DNA from: Actinophytocola sp044466355
Lineage (GTDB): Bacteria; Actinomycetota; Actinomycetes; Mycobacteriales; Pseudonocardiaceae
NCBI RefSeq assembly: GCF_044466355.1
Contig: NZ_JBITMQ010000014.1
Coordinates: 1-64,000, forward strand
Direction: 5' to 3'
Length of the DNA stretch: 64,000 bases
Part shown: piece by piece, positions 1 to 8,736 of the stretch
How positions within the stretch are numbered: position 1 is the first letter of the stretch
Layout of the letters: every line of letters begins with the position of its first letter
Notes under the pieces: generated by a model
What the model was told of the DNA's origin: nothing
Database searches by the model: none
What the model saw: the letters and a program-made list of their open reading frames with translations, nothing else
Made by a program: the position numbers and the translations under genes

Positions 1-60
1 GACCGGAACAGCTACAAGGCCACCATCAGCATCAACATCACCACCCCAGCCGACCCTTGA
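1..60 (+). CDS. 3' end of an unidentified gene (partial)
   Basis: An open frame enters from the left edge and ends at TGA 58-60. It encodes about 19 residues rich in Thr, Ile, Ser and Asn. That composition resembles the beta-rich end of an extracellular domain, but too little is present to name the protein. Confidence 0.5.
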   Translation, partial: DRNSYKATISINITTPADP

Positions 61-76
61 CAGCCCAACCCACGCC

Positions 77-712
77 CTAACTGAACGGCATTGGGCCTAG
101 TTCTCTTGCTCTTGCGCCTGCTTGGAAGCGGGACTCGGCGCCCAGGGCGGTCATCAGTTCGGCTACTCGGCGGCGGTAGGTGCGGACGCCCAGGCCCAGG
201 GTGCGGGCCGCGGTTTCGTCCTTGCAGCCCGATGCCAGCAGTTCCATCACGCGTGGCGCCAGTGTGGTCAGTTCGGCGTTCTGTGCGTCGTAGACCGCGA
301 GGTCCATCGCCGCGCGCCACGTGGCCTCGAACAGTGACAGGACGTTCTGGACCACGGCCGTCTCGGTGACCACGCCGTAGCTGCGCCGCCCGTCGGCGAG
401 GTCGCCCGCCAGGATCGCGAACCGGCGGTCGATGATGATCGTCTCGTTCACCGAGTCGTTCGTGATGCGGACGGCAGCGTGGTCCGCGACCGACCGCACG
501 TGCTGGGCCGACGACGGGTTGAGCAGCGTCGCGGGCTGGTACAGCTTGCGGACCGTCGGCCTCGTCTCCTGCACCGGCATGTCGGGGGCCCGGTGGGTCG
601 TGGCCCACGTGTTCAGGTCGCGGGCCGCGCAGATGATCTCGCTGGCCGTCGCGAACAGGTGAGCCGTCCGCGCGAACAGCTCCTCCTCGCCCCGCACGAC
701 TGTGACCGTCAT
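77..712 (-). CDS. LuxR-type HTH transcriptional regulator
   Basis: This 211-residue protein probably regulates transcription. The C-terminal ~60 residues form a LuxR/FixJ-type helix-turn-helix (a segment LLASGCKDETAARTLGLG followed by RTYRRRVAELM). The N-terminal ~140 residues resemble the effector domain found in TrmB/LuxR-like actinobacterial regulators. The frame is open farther upstream, but the ATG at 712 (MTVTVVRG) is preferred because extension would run into the divergent reductase gene. The divergent arrangement, with 94 bp between starts, suggests control of that neighbour. The effector is unknown. Confidence 0.75.
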   Translation of the reverse strand: MTVTVVRGEEELFARTAHLFATASEIICAARDLNTWATTHRAPDMPVQETRPTVRKLYQPATLLNPSSAQHVRSVADHAAVRITNDSVNETIIIDRRFAILAGDLADGRRSYGVVTETAVVQNVLSLFEATWRAAMDLAVYDAQNAELTTLAPRVMELLASGCKDETAARTLGLGVRTYRRRVAELMTALGAESRFQAGARARELGPMPFS

Positions 713-806
713 GCCACCAGTCTGCCCGCGCCGCAACCCGGGCGTCGGAATCGGCAAGAAGTTGCCATTCCGAGCGGGGGGACCCGGCCGTGGACACGCT
801 GGAGTC

Positions 807-1676
807 ATGACCACTTCGATCAACGCCGCGGCGGCGGGCACGTGGCAGCTGGGTGACCGCACCGTCAACCGCATGGGCTTCGGGGCCATGCGCCTCATGC
901 AGAACGCCGACGGCACGCCCAGTGACCGCGCACGCGCCACGACCGTGCTCCGCAGGGCCGTCGAGCTGGGTGTCAACCACATCGACACCGCCGCGTTCTA
1001 CTTCTCGAACCTCCGCTCCGCCAACGAGCTGATCAACTCCGCGCTCGCGCCCTACCCCGACGACCTCGTGATCACCACCAAGGTCGGCCCGGGCCGCGAC
1101 CCGGCGGGCGGCTTCCACCACGTGCACACGAAGGAGGAGCTGCGCGGCCAGGTCGAGGAGAACATCCGCCAGCTCGGCCTCGACCACCTCGACGTCGTCA
1201 ACTTCCGCATCGGGCAGACGCTGGACCGCGGCGATGGGTCGCTCGCCGAGGGCTTCGGCGCCCTCGCGGAACTGCAGGCAGAGGGTCTCATTCGGCACCT
1301 CGGCATCTCGAACGTCGGCCCTGACCACCTGAAAGAGGCGCTGGACATCGCGCAGGTGGTGTGCGTCCAAAACCAGTACGGGCTCACCACGCGCCGGGAA
1401 GACGACGCCCTGGTCGAGCTGTGCGCCGAGCACGGCGTCGCGTTCGTGCCGTTCTTCGCGATCGCCGCCGGGGCCGAGGCGGCCGCGGTCGACGAGATCG
1501 CCAGTGCGCACGGCGTGAGCGCGGCACAGGTGCGGCTGGCGTGGACACTCCACAAGGGACCGAACGTGCTCGCCATCCCCGGCACCGGCGACCCGGCGCA
1601 CCTGGAGGAGAACGTGGCGGCCGCCGGGTTGCGGCTGAGCGACGACGAGCTGGCTCGTTTGGACACGATCGGGTGA
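807..1676 (+). CDS. aldo/keto reductase family protein (copy 1)
   Basis: This 289-residue protein is an NAD(P)H-dependent aldo/keto reductase by fold. The early GFGAMRL segment, HIDTAAFY with Asp60 and Tyr65, and TTKVGPG with Lys92 correspond to the catalytic Asp, Tyr and Lys. The usual catalytic His after strand 4 is not visible; the position reads DVVNFRIG. A close paralogue with the same loss lies at 47755-48588. ATG 807 is chosen because it begins the conserved domain and leaves room for the promoter shared with the divergent LuxR gene. The substrate is unknown. Confidence 0.85.
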   Translation: MTTSINAAAAGTWQLGDRTVNRMGFGAMRLMQNADGTPSDRARATTVLRRAVELGVNHIDTAAFYFSNLRSANELINSALAPYPDDLVITTKVGPGRDPAGGFHHVHTKEELRGQVEENIRQLGLDHLDVVNFRIGQTLDRGDGSLAEGFGALAELQAEGLIRHLGISNVGPDHLKEALDIAQVVCVQNQYGLTTRREDDALVELCAEHGVAFVPFFAIAAGAEAAAVDEIASAHGVSAAQVRLAWTLHKGPNVLAIPGTGDPAHLEENVAAAGLRLSDDELARLDTIG

Positions 1677-1783
1677 ACTGGGGCTTGCGTCGGGGCGAAC
1701 AACGCCGCCGCAGATGTCGGGACTATCACCTCCGGCCGCGCCGGACTGGTCCACACCACCCCTGACCTGCTTACGATTCGCTC

Positions 1784-2938
1784 GTGACCGACATGGTCTG
1801 GATCGTCCTGACAGCCGGTGCGCTCGTCGTCGGCCTGCTGGCCGGTTCGGTGATCGCCAGAGCGAGGTACCGGTCGGCGGCGGAGCCCCCGACCGGCCCG
1901 ACCATTTCCGTTCTCCTCCAGCGGCTCGTGCAGTCCTCGCACAACGCCGTCGTGATCCTCAACGAGTTCGGCGACGTGGTGCAGTACAACCCGCGCGCCG
2001 AGGAACTGGGCGTGGTCCGCAACCGACGGGTCGACGTCCACACCAAGAAGGCCGCCGAGCTGGTCAAGGAGACCGGGGAACCGGTCGAGATCGAGCTGCG
2101 CCCGCAGGAGCGCTCCTACGGGCGCGGCCCGGAGGCCGTCCGCGGCGAGATCCGCCCACTCGGCGACGGGTTCCTCGTCGTGGACGCGTCCGACGAGTCC
2201 GAGGCGGTCCGCCTGGAGGCCACCCGCCGTGACTTCGTCGCGAACGTCAGCCACGAGCTGAAGACCCCGGTCGGCGCCATGGCGCTGCTGGCCGAGGCGG
2301 TGCTCGACTCCGCGGACGACCCGGAGTCGGTCCGCCGGTTCACCGGCAAGATCCTCCACGAGGCCACCCGCCTCGGCACGTTGGTCACCGAGCTGATCGC
2401 GCTCTCCCGCCTCCAGGGCGCCGAGCGGCTGCCCGACATGAACGCGGTCGAGGTCGACGCCGTCGTGCGCGACGCGCTGTCCCGGGCGAAGCTGTCGGCC
2501 GAGAACACCGGTATCGACATCGCGACCGACGCCGACAGCTGTCTGCTCGTCGAAGGCGACCGCACGCTGCTGGTCACGGCGCTCGCCAACCTGCTGGAGA
2601 ACGCCGTCGCCTACTCCACGCGGGGCAGCCCGGTCTCGATCAGCCGCCGCCGGGCAGGCCAGTTCGTCGAGATCGCGGTCACCGACCGGGGCATCGGCAT
2701 CCCGGAGGAGGAGCAGCAGCGGGTGTTCGAACGCTTCTACCGGCTGGACAAGGCGCGCTCCCGCGCGACCGGCGGCACCGGCCTCGGCCTCGCCATCGTC
2801 AAGCACGTCGCCGCCAACCACGGCGGCGAGGTCAAGCTGTGGAGCCGCCCGGGCACCGGTTCCACGTTCACCCTGCGCATACCGGCCCACCCCAACTCCG
2901 CCAGCGGGAACGGCGTCAACACAGGAGGCAAGCAGTGA
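1784..2938 (+). CDS. senX3: SenX3-like sensor histidine kinase
   Basis: This 384-residue membrane kinase is the sensor of the phosphate-responsive SenX3-RegX3 two-component system. One N-terminal membrane segment (about residues 5-25) is followed by a PAS-like domain (about 45-135). The HisKA H-box FVANVSHELKTP contains the phosphoacceptor His157, and the HATPase_c domain shows N, G1 (DRGIGIPEEE) and G2 (GGTGLGLAIVKH) boxes. It starts at GTG 1784. Its stop overlaps the regX3 start by 4 bp, so the two are translationally coupled. Mycobacterial SenX3 has the same size and architecture. Confidence 0.92.
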   Translation: MTDMVWIVLTAGALVVGLLAGSVIARARYRSAAEPPTGPTISVLLQRLVQSSHNAVVILNEFGDVVQYNPRAEELGVVRNRRVDVHTKKAAELVKETGEPVEIELRPQERSYGRGPEAVRGEIRPLGDGFLVVDASDESEAVRLEATRRDFVANVSHELKTPVGAMALLAEAVLDSADDPESVRRFTGKILHEATRLGTLVTELIALSRLQGAERLPDMNAVEVDAVVRDALSRAKLSAENTGIDIATDADSCLLVEGDRTLLVTALANLLENAVAYSTRGSPVSISRRRAGQFVEIAVTDRGIGIPEEEQQRVFERFYRLDKARSRATGGTGLGLAIVKHVAANHGGEVKLWSRPGTGSTFTLRIPAHPNSASGNGVNTGGKQ

Positions 2939-3621
2939 CCAGGGTGCTGATCGTCGAGGACGAGGAGTCGTTCGCCGACCCACTCGCCTTCTTACTGCGC
3001 AAGGAGGGTTTCACGGCCGCCGTGGCGAGCACCGGCCAGCAGGCGCTCGAGGAGTTCGACCGCAACGGCGCCGACATCGTGCTGCTCGACCTGATGCTGC
3101 CCGGGATGAGCGGCACGGACGTGTGCAAGGCCCTGCGCCAGCGCTCGACCGTGCCGGTGATCATGGTGACGGCGCGGGACAGCGAGATCGACAAGGTCGT
3201 GGGCCTGGAGATCGGCGCCGACGACTATGTGACGAAGCCGTACTCGGCTCGCGAGCTGATCGCGCGGGTGCGTGCCGTGCTGCGCCGCGGCGGCGACTCG
3301 CCGGACGGGGAGCTCTTGCCGCAGGTGCTGGCGGCGGGCCCGGTCCGCATGGACGTCGAGCGGCACGTGGTGACCGTCGACGGCGGTGAGATCCCGCTCC
3401 CGCTGAAGGAGTTCGACCTGCTCGAGTACCTGCTGCGCAACGTCGGCCGGGTGCTCACCCGCGGTCAGCTGATCGACCGGGTGTGGGGCGCGGACTACGT
3501 CGGGGACACGAAGACGCTCGACGTCCACGTGAAGCGGCTGCGGTCCAAGATCGAACCGGACCCGGCGTCGCCGAGGCACCTCGTCACCGTGCGTGGCCTG
3601 GGCTACAAGTTCGAATCGTGA
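2935..3621 (+). CDS. regX3: RegX3-like response regulator
   Basis: This 228-residue OmpR/PhoB-family regulator has a receiver domain (residues 1-120; acidic pocket VEDEE, phospho-Asp52 in LLDLMLPG, Lys in VTKPYS) and a C-terminal winged helix (about 130-226; DVHVKRLRSKIE). GTG 2935 overlaps the senX3 stop and has a strong AGGAGG upstream. In mycobacteria RegX3 controls phosphate uptake and ppx-linked responses, and a ppx gene follows here. The frame contains a TTA leucine codon at 2992-2994, rare in such DNA and a possible point of bldA-type control. Confidence 0.93.
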   Translation: MTRVLIVEDEESFADPLAFLLRKEGFTAAVASTGQQALEEFDRNGADIVLLDLMLPGMSGTDVCKALRQRSTVPVIMVTARDSEIDKVVGLEIGADDYVTKPYSARELIARVRAVLRRGGDSPDGELLPQVLAAGPVRMDVERHVVTVDGGEIPLPLKEFDLLEYLLRNVGRVLTRGQLIDRVWGADYVGDTKTLDVHVKRLRSKIEPDPASPRHLVTVRGLGYKFES

Positions 3622-3630
3622 AGCGGAAAT

Positions 3631-3660
3631 TTCGGGGGAGCGATCCCCCAGACTCCCGAA
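3631..3660 (+). terminator. hairpin after regX3
   Basis: Ten bases after the regX3 stop there is a compact inverted repeat: TTCGGG (3631-3636) pairs with CCCGAA (3655-3660), and an inner GGGGG/CCCCC pair closes at 3634-3649. These pairings compete, so the exact fold is uncertain. There is no U-tract, as is usual for actinobacterial terminators. It probably separates senX3-regX3 from ppx. Confidence 0.45.
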
Positions 3661-3701
3661 CCCCCTTCCCATAACGTGATCGCCCTGTAACCTTGCGCCC
3701 C

Positions 3702-4640
3702 GTGCGCCTAGGGGTTCTGGACGTGGGCTCGAACACGGTCCACCTGCTCGTCGTGGACGCGCATCGGGGCGCGCACCCGATGCCGGCCAGCTCCGACGGG
3801 ACCATGTTGCGGCTTGCCGAGCGCCTGACCGACGGCGGCGACCTGTCCGAGGCGGGCATCGCCGACCTGGTCGACGCGGTCGACCAGGCGAAGAGGTCCG
3901 CGCGGAAGCTGGGCTGCGAGGACCTGATGGCCTTCGCGACCTCGGCGGTCCGCGACTGCGGCAACGTCGCGGACGTCCTGGGCCGGGTCCACGCGGAGAC
4001 CGGGGTGGAGCTGAAGGTCCTGACCGGCACCGACGAGGCGAAGCTGACCTTCCTCGCCGCCCGTCGCTGGCTCGGCTGGTCCGCGGGCAGGCTGCTGGTC
4101 ATCGACATCGGTGGCGGTTCGCTGGAGCTGGCCATCGGCATGGACGAGGCGCCCGACTACGCGAAGTCCGTCCCCTTCGGCGCGGGCCGCATCACGCGTG
4201 AGCGGTTCTCGAGTGACCCACCGAGCAGGGACGAGGTGGCCGCGACCGCCGACTGGCTCGCCGAGCAGCTCGCGCCGGTCGCGAAGAAGATCGCCAAACG
4301 GGGCGAACCGGACCGCGTGGTCGCCACCTCGAAGACGTTCCGCACGCTCGCCAGGCTGACCGGCGCCGCGCCGTACTCCGCGGGCCCGAGGGCGCGCCGG
4401 GTGCTCACCGAGCCGGGGTTGCGGCAGCTCGTCGCGTTCATCACGCGGATGAGCGCGGCGGACCTCGCGGAGCTGGAGGGGGTGAGCCCGAACCGGTCGC
4501 ACCAGCTCGTCGCGGGGGCGCTGGTGGCACAGGCCACGATGCGTGCTCTGTCACGGCAGGAACTCGAGATCTGCCCGTGGGCGTTGCGTGAGGGAGTCAT
4601 CCTGCGCCGGCTCGACCAGGCGAATGGGGAGGAGTCGTGA
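3702..4640 (+). CDS. Ppx/GppA-type exopolyphosphatase
   Basis: This 312-residue protein belongs to the Ppx/GppA phosphatase family (ASKHA fold), which hydrolyses polyphosphate or pppGpp. Visible motifs are the N-terminal LDVGSNTVHLLVVD phosphate loop, the catalytic segment with TGTDEAKLTF, and the second phosphate loop VIDIGGGSLEL. It is the short single-module form, like mycobacterial Rv0496. GTG 3702 is preferred because the conserved domain starts at VRLGVLDVG; TTG 3693 is in frame as an alternative. Its place downstream of senX3-regX3 fits phosphate metabolism. Confidence 0.88.
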   Translation: MRLGVLDVGSNTVHLLVVDAHRGAHPMPASSDGTMLRLAERLTDGGDLSEAGIADLVDAVDQAKRSARKLGCEDLMAFATSAVRDCGNVADVLGRVHAETGVELKVLTGTDEAKLTFLAARRWLGWSAGRLLVIDIGGGSLELAIGMDEAPDYAKSVPFGAGRITRERFSSDPPSRDEVAATADWLAEQLAPVAKKIAKRGEPDRVVATSKTFRTLARLTGAAPYSAGPRARRVLTEPGLRQLVAFITRMSAADLAELEGVSPNRSHQLVAGALVAQATMRALSRQELEICPWALREGVILRRLDQANGEES

Positions 4641-4758
4641 TGCTCGGCGAACACCCTGCGGTGCGGCCGTTCATAATGGCGGTCGATCCCTGCGAGCATG
4701 AAGGGCAGTCGCGCGTCGCCGCTGGACGATTCGGCCGGCGCCGGGCACGGTGGAGTCG

Positions 4759-5985
4759 ATGAGTCACGAAGGCGGACCCGAGCAGCCGCAGCGCACGGTC
4801 GCGGAGCTGCTCGCCAAGTACGGCGCCGAGTCGGGCGAACGCGCCCCCCGGCGGCGTCGTCGGCGTGCGGACGACGTGAGCGACACCGGTGCGCAGGCGA
4901 TCATCGACCGCGTCCTGTCGGAGTCCGGTGAGCTGCAGGCCATCCGTGACGACATGCCGCCGCCGGAACGCACCTCGCACCGCAGGGGCCACTCGACGGG
5001 CCAGTACCCGCGCCCGCAGCGGCAGCAGGAACCGCCGCCACCGCCCCGCCGCCAGCCGCCGCAGCCGTCGCAGCAGCTGCCGAGGCCGCTGCCCGCTCCG
5101 CAGCCGGCCCCGCCGCCGCAGCCGTCCCAGCCACTGCCGAGGCCGCAGCAGTCGTCGGGCCGCATGCCCGCCATCTCCCGGCCGAGCGAACCGACCACGC
5201 CGGTCCGCGGCAACCTGCAGCCGTCACAGCAGCTGCCCAGGCCGCAGCCGTCGCAGCCGATGCCGCGCCCGCAGCCGTCGCAGCGCATGCCGCTGCCCCC
5301 GCCGCCGGGCGGCACCCGGGACCGCAGCGGCGTCCAGCCGTCCCTGCGTTCGCGGCTGGACGGCGTCGAGGCGCCCCCGCCGCCCCCGCCGATGCCCGCG
5401 GCGCCGCCGGAGCCGACCACGGAGGAGCTGCCGAGGGTGCCCGGCCGCATCCCGGTCGACGGCTCGATGACCGGCCGCCGCCCGGTGCCCGGCGCGGACA
5501 GCCGCACCCGCGTCCAGCCGGTGTACCCGCCGCCGCACGACCCGTACGCGGACGTGCCGGAGAGCGACGAGTACCCCGCCGCCGACCCGGACGACCGCTA
5601 CGACTCGGCCGAGTACGAGAACCTGGTCGAGGAGGACGCGCGCGAGGACCGCGACTACGACCGCGACCTGGACGAGCTGGAGGACGACGACCTCGACGAG
5701 GACGACGACGACCGCGTCCGGTCGCCCGCCAAGGAGTGGGCGATCATGGGCGGCCAGCTCGCGCTCGGCGTCATCGGCGGTGCCGCGATCTGGCTCGGGT
5801 TCAACTGGCTGTGGGGCTTCATGCCCGCGGCCGCGCTGGTCGCCGCGCTCGCGGTGATCGTCGGGCTCGTGCTGATCGTCAGGAAGATCCGCCGCGCCGA
5901 GGACCTGCAGACCACGTTCCTCGCGGTGCTCGTCGGCCTGGTCGTGACGGTGTCGCCCGCCGCGTTGCTGTTGCTCAACAAGTGA
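4759..5985 (+). CDS. proline/glutamine-rich membrane protein (Rv0497-like)
   Basis: This 408-residue protein has a charged N-terminus, a long low-complexity Pro/Gln/Arg-rich middle (about residues 75-230), a strongly acidic Asp/Glu segment (about 280-325) and two or three hydrophobic helices at the C-terminus (about 332-408). The repeated PSQQLPRPQ-type units make the DNA internally repetitive. Position and architecture match mycobacterial Rv0497, whose function is unknown. ATG 4759 begins a conserved-looking MSHEGGPEQ; GTG 4750 is in frame. The stop overlaps the next start by 4 bp. Confidence 0.8.
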   Translation: MSHEGGPEQPQRTVAELLAKYGAESGERAPRRRRRRADDVSDTGAQAIIDRVLSESGELQAIRDDMPPPERTSHRRGHSTGQYPRPQRQQEPPPPPRRQPPQPSQQLPRPLPAPQPAPPPQPSQPLPRPQQSSGRMPAISRPSEPTTPVRGNLQPSQQLPRPQPSQPMPRPQPSQRMPLPPPPGGTRDRSGVQPSLRSRLDGVEAPPPPPPMPAAPPEPTTEELPRVPGRIPVDGSMTGRRPVPGADSRTRVQPVYPPPHDPYADVPESDEYPAADPDDRYDSAEYENLVEEDAREDRDYDRDLDELEDDDLDEDDDDRVRSPAKEWAIMGGQLALGVIGGAAIWLGFNWLWGFMPAAALVAALAVIVGLVLIVRKIRRAEDLQTTFLAVLVGLVVTVSPAALLLLNK

Positions 5986-6761
5986 CGATCAACGTCGGCG
6001 TCTCGACCGCCTCGGTGTGGCCGCAGACCGCGACCACGGCGTTCGAGCTGGCCGCGACGCTCGGCTACGACGGCGTCGAGCTGATGGTCTGGGCCGACCC
6101 GATCAGCCAGGACCCGGCGGCGATCCGGCGGCGGTCCCGGCAGTTCGGGGTGCCCGTGCTGGCCGTGCACGCCCCGTGCCTGCTGATCACGCAGCGGGTG
6201 TGGTCGCCGCGGCCGGAGGAGCGGCTGCGCCGCTCGGTGCAGGCCGCGCAGGACCTGGACGCCTCGACGGTGGTGATCCACCCGCCGTTCCGCTGGCAGC
6301 GCAAGTACGCCGAGGGGTTCGCCGACCTCGTGCGCGAGCTGGAGGACTCGTCGGGGGTCGCGATCGCGGTCGAGAACATGTTCCCGGTCCGCCGGTTCGG
6401 CAGGCAGGTGTCGGCGTTCGACCCGTCGATCGACCCGACGGATGTCGGCTACCGCAACTACACGCTCGACCTGTCGCACACGTCGGCCGCGGGCGAGGAC
6501 GCGCTGGCGCTGCGCGAACGCATGGGCGCGGCCCTGACCCACCTCCACCTCGCCGACGGGACGGGCGTGCCGCGCGACGAGCACCTCGTGCCGGGCCGCG
6601 GCACGCAGCCGTGCGCGCAGGTGTGCGAGTCGCTCGCGGAGGACGGCTTCGCGGGCCAGGTCGTGCTGGAGATCAACACCCGTCGCGCGCGGACGGCGGC
6701 GGAACGCGCCAAGGACCTCGCGGAGGCGCTGTTGTTCGCGCGGCTCCATCTGGGGCAGTGA
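5982..6761 (+). CDS. sugar phosphate isomerase/epimerase (AP endonuclease 2-like TIM barrel)
   Basis: This 259-residue protein has the xylose-isomerase-like TIM-barrel fold, with metal-binding segments ELMVWAD, VHAPCL, VIHPPF, VAVENMF and LHLADG in the expected order. Mycobacterial Rv0498 occupies the same place. The substrate is unknown. GTG 5982 overlaps the upstream stop (GTGA), implying coupling. The last codons and stop lie inside the first unit of the 32-bp tandem repeat that follows. Confidence 0.8.
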   Translation: MTINVGVSTASVWPQTATTAFELAATLGYDGVELMVWADPISQDPAAIRRRSRQFGVPVLAVHAPCLLITQRVWSPRPEERLRRSVQAAQDLDASTVVIHPPFRWQRKYAEGFADLVRELEDSSGVAIAVENMFPVRRFGRQVSAFDPSIDPTDVGYRNYTLDLSHTSAAGEDALALRERMGAALTHLHLADGTGVPRDEHLVPGRGTQPCAQVCESLAEDGFAGQVVLEINTRRARTAAERAKDLAEALLFARLHLGQ

Positions 6762-6828
6762 GCGGAGCTTGCGGAGCGAACCATGGGCAGTGAGCGGAGC
6801 TTGCGGAGCGAACCATCGGCAGTGAGCG
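6753..6828 (+). repeat. 32-bp tandem repeat, two full units plus a partial third
   Basis: The unit GGGCAGTGAGCGGAGC continued by TTGCGGAGCGAACCAT occurs at 6753-6784 and 6785-6816, and the first 12 bases recur with one change at 6817-6828. The core (TGAGCGGAGC then TTGCGGAGCG) is the same as in the operon repeats at 29611, 31711 and 56519. As there, the TGA of the first unit is the stop codon of the upstream gene. Confidence 0.9.
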
Positions 6829-6902
6829 TTACCACCTCGTCGGTCCCCGTCCACGAGCCGTAAGCCACCCATGGATGACCGGCGAGCCGTAAAGTCCCGG
6901 CT

Positions 6903-7829
6903 GTGCACCCGCTTCGTAGCCTGATCCTGGCCGCGGCCGGTAACGACGTGATCCGTCGTCTGGTCGCGACCGCCCCGGTGAGCCGGGACGTCGTTCGTCG
7001 ATTCGTGGCAGGCGAGACCACCGCCGACGCGATCGAGGTCACCAAGAGCCTTGTGGACAAGGGGCTGACCGTCACCCTCGACTACCTGGGCGAGGACACC
7101 ACCGACACCGGCCTCGCCGAGCAGACCGTGCAGGCCTACCTCGAACTGCTGGACGGCCTGCACCGCGACGGTCTCGCCAAGAGCGCCGAGGTGAGCGTGA
7201 AGCTCTCCGCGGTCGGTCAGGCCCTCGACGAGGGCCTCGCGCTCGAGAACGCGGCCCGCATCTGCGCGAAGGCGCAGGAGTGCGGCACGACCGTCACCCT
7301 CGACATGGAGGACCACACCACCACCGACTCCACGTTGCGGGTGCTCGCGGAGCTGCGTGCCACGTACCCGTGGGCGGGCGCGGTGCTGCAGGCCTACCTG
7401 CGCCGCACCGAGGACGACTGCGCCCGGCTCGCGACCGACGGGTCCCGCGTGCGCCTGTGCAAGGGCGCGTACGCCGAACCGGCGACGGTGGCGTTCCCCG
7501 ACACGCACGACGTGGACCGCAGCTACGTCCGGTGCGCCAACACGCTGCTGCGCGGCGACGGCTACCCGATGTTCGCCACCCACGACCCGCGGCTGGTGGA
7601 GATCGTGCACGCCCGTGCGGAGGCGCTGGACCGCAAGCCGGGTAGCTTCGAGTTCCAGATGCTGTACGGGATCCGGCCGGACGAGCAGCTGCGGCTGGCG
7701 GGGCTCGGGCACACGGTCCGCGTCTACGTTCCCTACGGAGTGCAGTGGTACGGCTACCTGATGCGCAGGCTGGCGGAACGGCCCGCGAACACCGCGTTCT
7801 TCTTGCGCGCCTTGGTATCCCGCAAGTAA
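6903..7829 (+). CDS. proline dehydrogenase
   Basis: This 308-residue monofunctional FAD-dependent proline dehydrogenase oxidises L-proline to pyrroline-5-carboxylate. Characteristic features are VTLDYLGED, VSVKLSAVGQ, TLDMEDHT, RLCKGAY (FAD/substrate contact), MFATHDPR and the C-terminal signature GVQWYGYLMRRLAERPAN with the two substrate-binding arginines. It starts at GTG 6903. It lies near proC, which runs the opposite reaction sequence, so proline turnover may be organised here. No P5C dehydrogenase is adjacent. Confidence 0.92.
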   Translation: MHPLRSLILAAAGNDVIRRLVATAPVSRDVVRRFVAGETTADAIEVTKSLVDKGLTVTLDYLGEDTTDTGLAEQTVQAYLELLDGLHRDGLAKSAEVSVKLSAVGQALDEGLALENAARICAKAQECGTTVTLDMEDHTTTDSTLRVLAELRATYPWAGAVLQAYLRRTEDDCARLATDGSRVRLCKGAYAEPATVAFPDTHDVDRSYVRCANTLLRGDGYPMFATHDPRLVEIVHARAEALDRKPGSFEFQMLYGIRPDEQLRLAGLGHTVRVYVPYGVQWYGYLMRRLAERPANTAFFLRALVSRK

Positions 7830-7887
7830 ACGCGTTTCGGGTACCGCGATCTGATCAAGCTCCCCCGGACGTGGCAGGGTAATAATC

Positions 7888-8736
7888 ATGAGCAGTCTTG
7901 CGGGCCAGGGCGACACGCGCCCGGGACACGGTGGCGCCGGTCCCTTCACGACCGCGTCGCGCGTGCGCTCACTCGGTGACGGCACGTTCGCCGCCACCCT
8001 GTCGGGCTCGTGGACGATCGGCGGCAAGCCCCACGGCGGGTTCCTCCTCGCCGTGCTGGCCCGTGCCGCGGTGGCGGCGGCGGGCAGCGGTGCGCCGGTG
8101 GCCGACCCGCTGTCGGTCAGCGCGCAGTTCCTCCGCGCCCCGGAGCCGGGCCCGGTGCTGGTGCGCACGGAGGTACGCAAGACGGGCCGTCAGGCGACGG
8201 TCGTCGCGGTGCAGTTGGAGCAGCGCGGTCAGTCGTGTGTGGAGGGCGTGGTGACCACCGGGCGTCTCCCCCGCGAGCGGGCCACGTGGTCGGACCTGCC
8301 GAACCAGCCCGCGGAGCCACCGGGCAACGCACTCGACATCTCGGCCTTGCCGATGGCGTCGGTGTTCCGGCTCACCGAGGGCTGCGACGTGCGCCTCGAC
8401 CCGAACGGCGCGGGCTTCCTGCACGGCCAGACGAACGACCCGCCCCGCCTGCGCCTGTGGGCGCGCCCGCGCGGCGAACAGGTCGACCCGATGTTCGCGC
8501 TGCTGGCCGGGGACATCTCGATGCCGGTCACGTTCAACCTCGGCCGCTTCGGCTGGACCCCGACCGTGCAGCTCACGGCGTTGCTGCGGTCCCGGCCCGC
8601 CCCGGGCTGGCTGCGCATCCACGTCGACTGCCGGGCCGTGCACGGCCCGTGGTTCGACTCGGACGCGACCGTCGTGGACTCGACGGGCCGCCTGATCTGC
8701 CAGTCCCGCCAGCTCGCGCTGTCCGCGAAGGCCTAG
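7888..8736 (+). CDS. acyl-CoA thioesterase-like (double hotdog) protein
   Basis: This 282-residue protein looks like a two-hotdog acyl-CoA thioesterase. The N-terminal hotdog has WTIGGKPHGGFLLAVLARA, a typical substrate-entry motif, followed by DPLSVSAQFLRAPEPG. The C-terminal hotdog has FALLAGDISMPVTFNLG and CRAVHGPWFDSDATVVD. Mycobacterial Rv0499 occupies the equivalent locus. The stop overlaps the 3' end of the convergent gene at 8733. The acyl substrate cannot be predicted. Confidence 0.75.
   Translation: MSSLAGQGDTRPGHGGAGPFTTASRVRSLGDGTFAATLSGSWTIGGKPHGGFLLAVLARAAVAAAGSGAPVADPLSVSAQFLRAPEPGPVLVRTEVRKTGRQATVVAVQLEQRGQSCVEGVVTTGRLPRERATWSDLPNQPAEPPGNALDISALPMASVFRLTEGCDVRLDPNGAGFLHGQTNDPPRLRLWARPRGEQVDPMFALLAGDISMPVTFNLGRFGWTPTVQLTALLRSRPAPGWLRIHVDCRAVHGPWFDSDATVVDSTGRLICQSRQLALSAKA

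Noticed and set aside
5655..8180. An 841-codon minus-strand frame across the isomerase and proline dehydrogenase genes
   Set aside because: It has no recognisable domain and opposes three well-supported genes.
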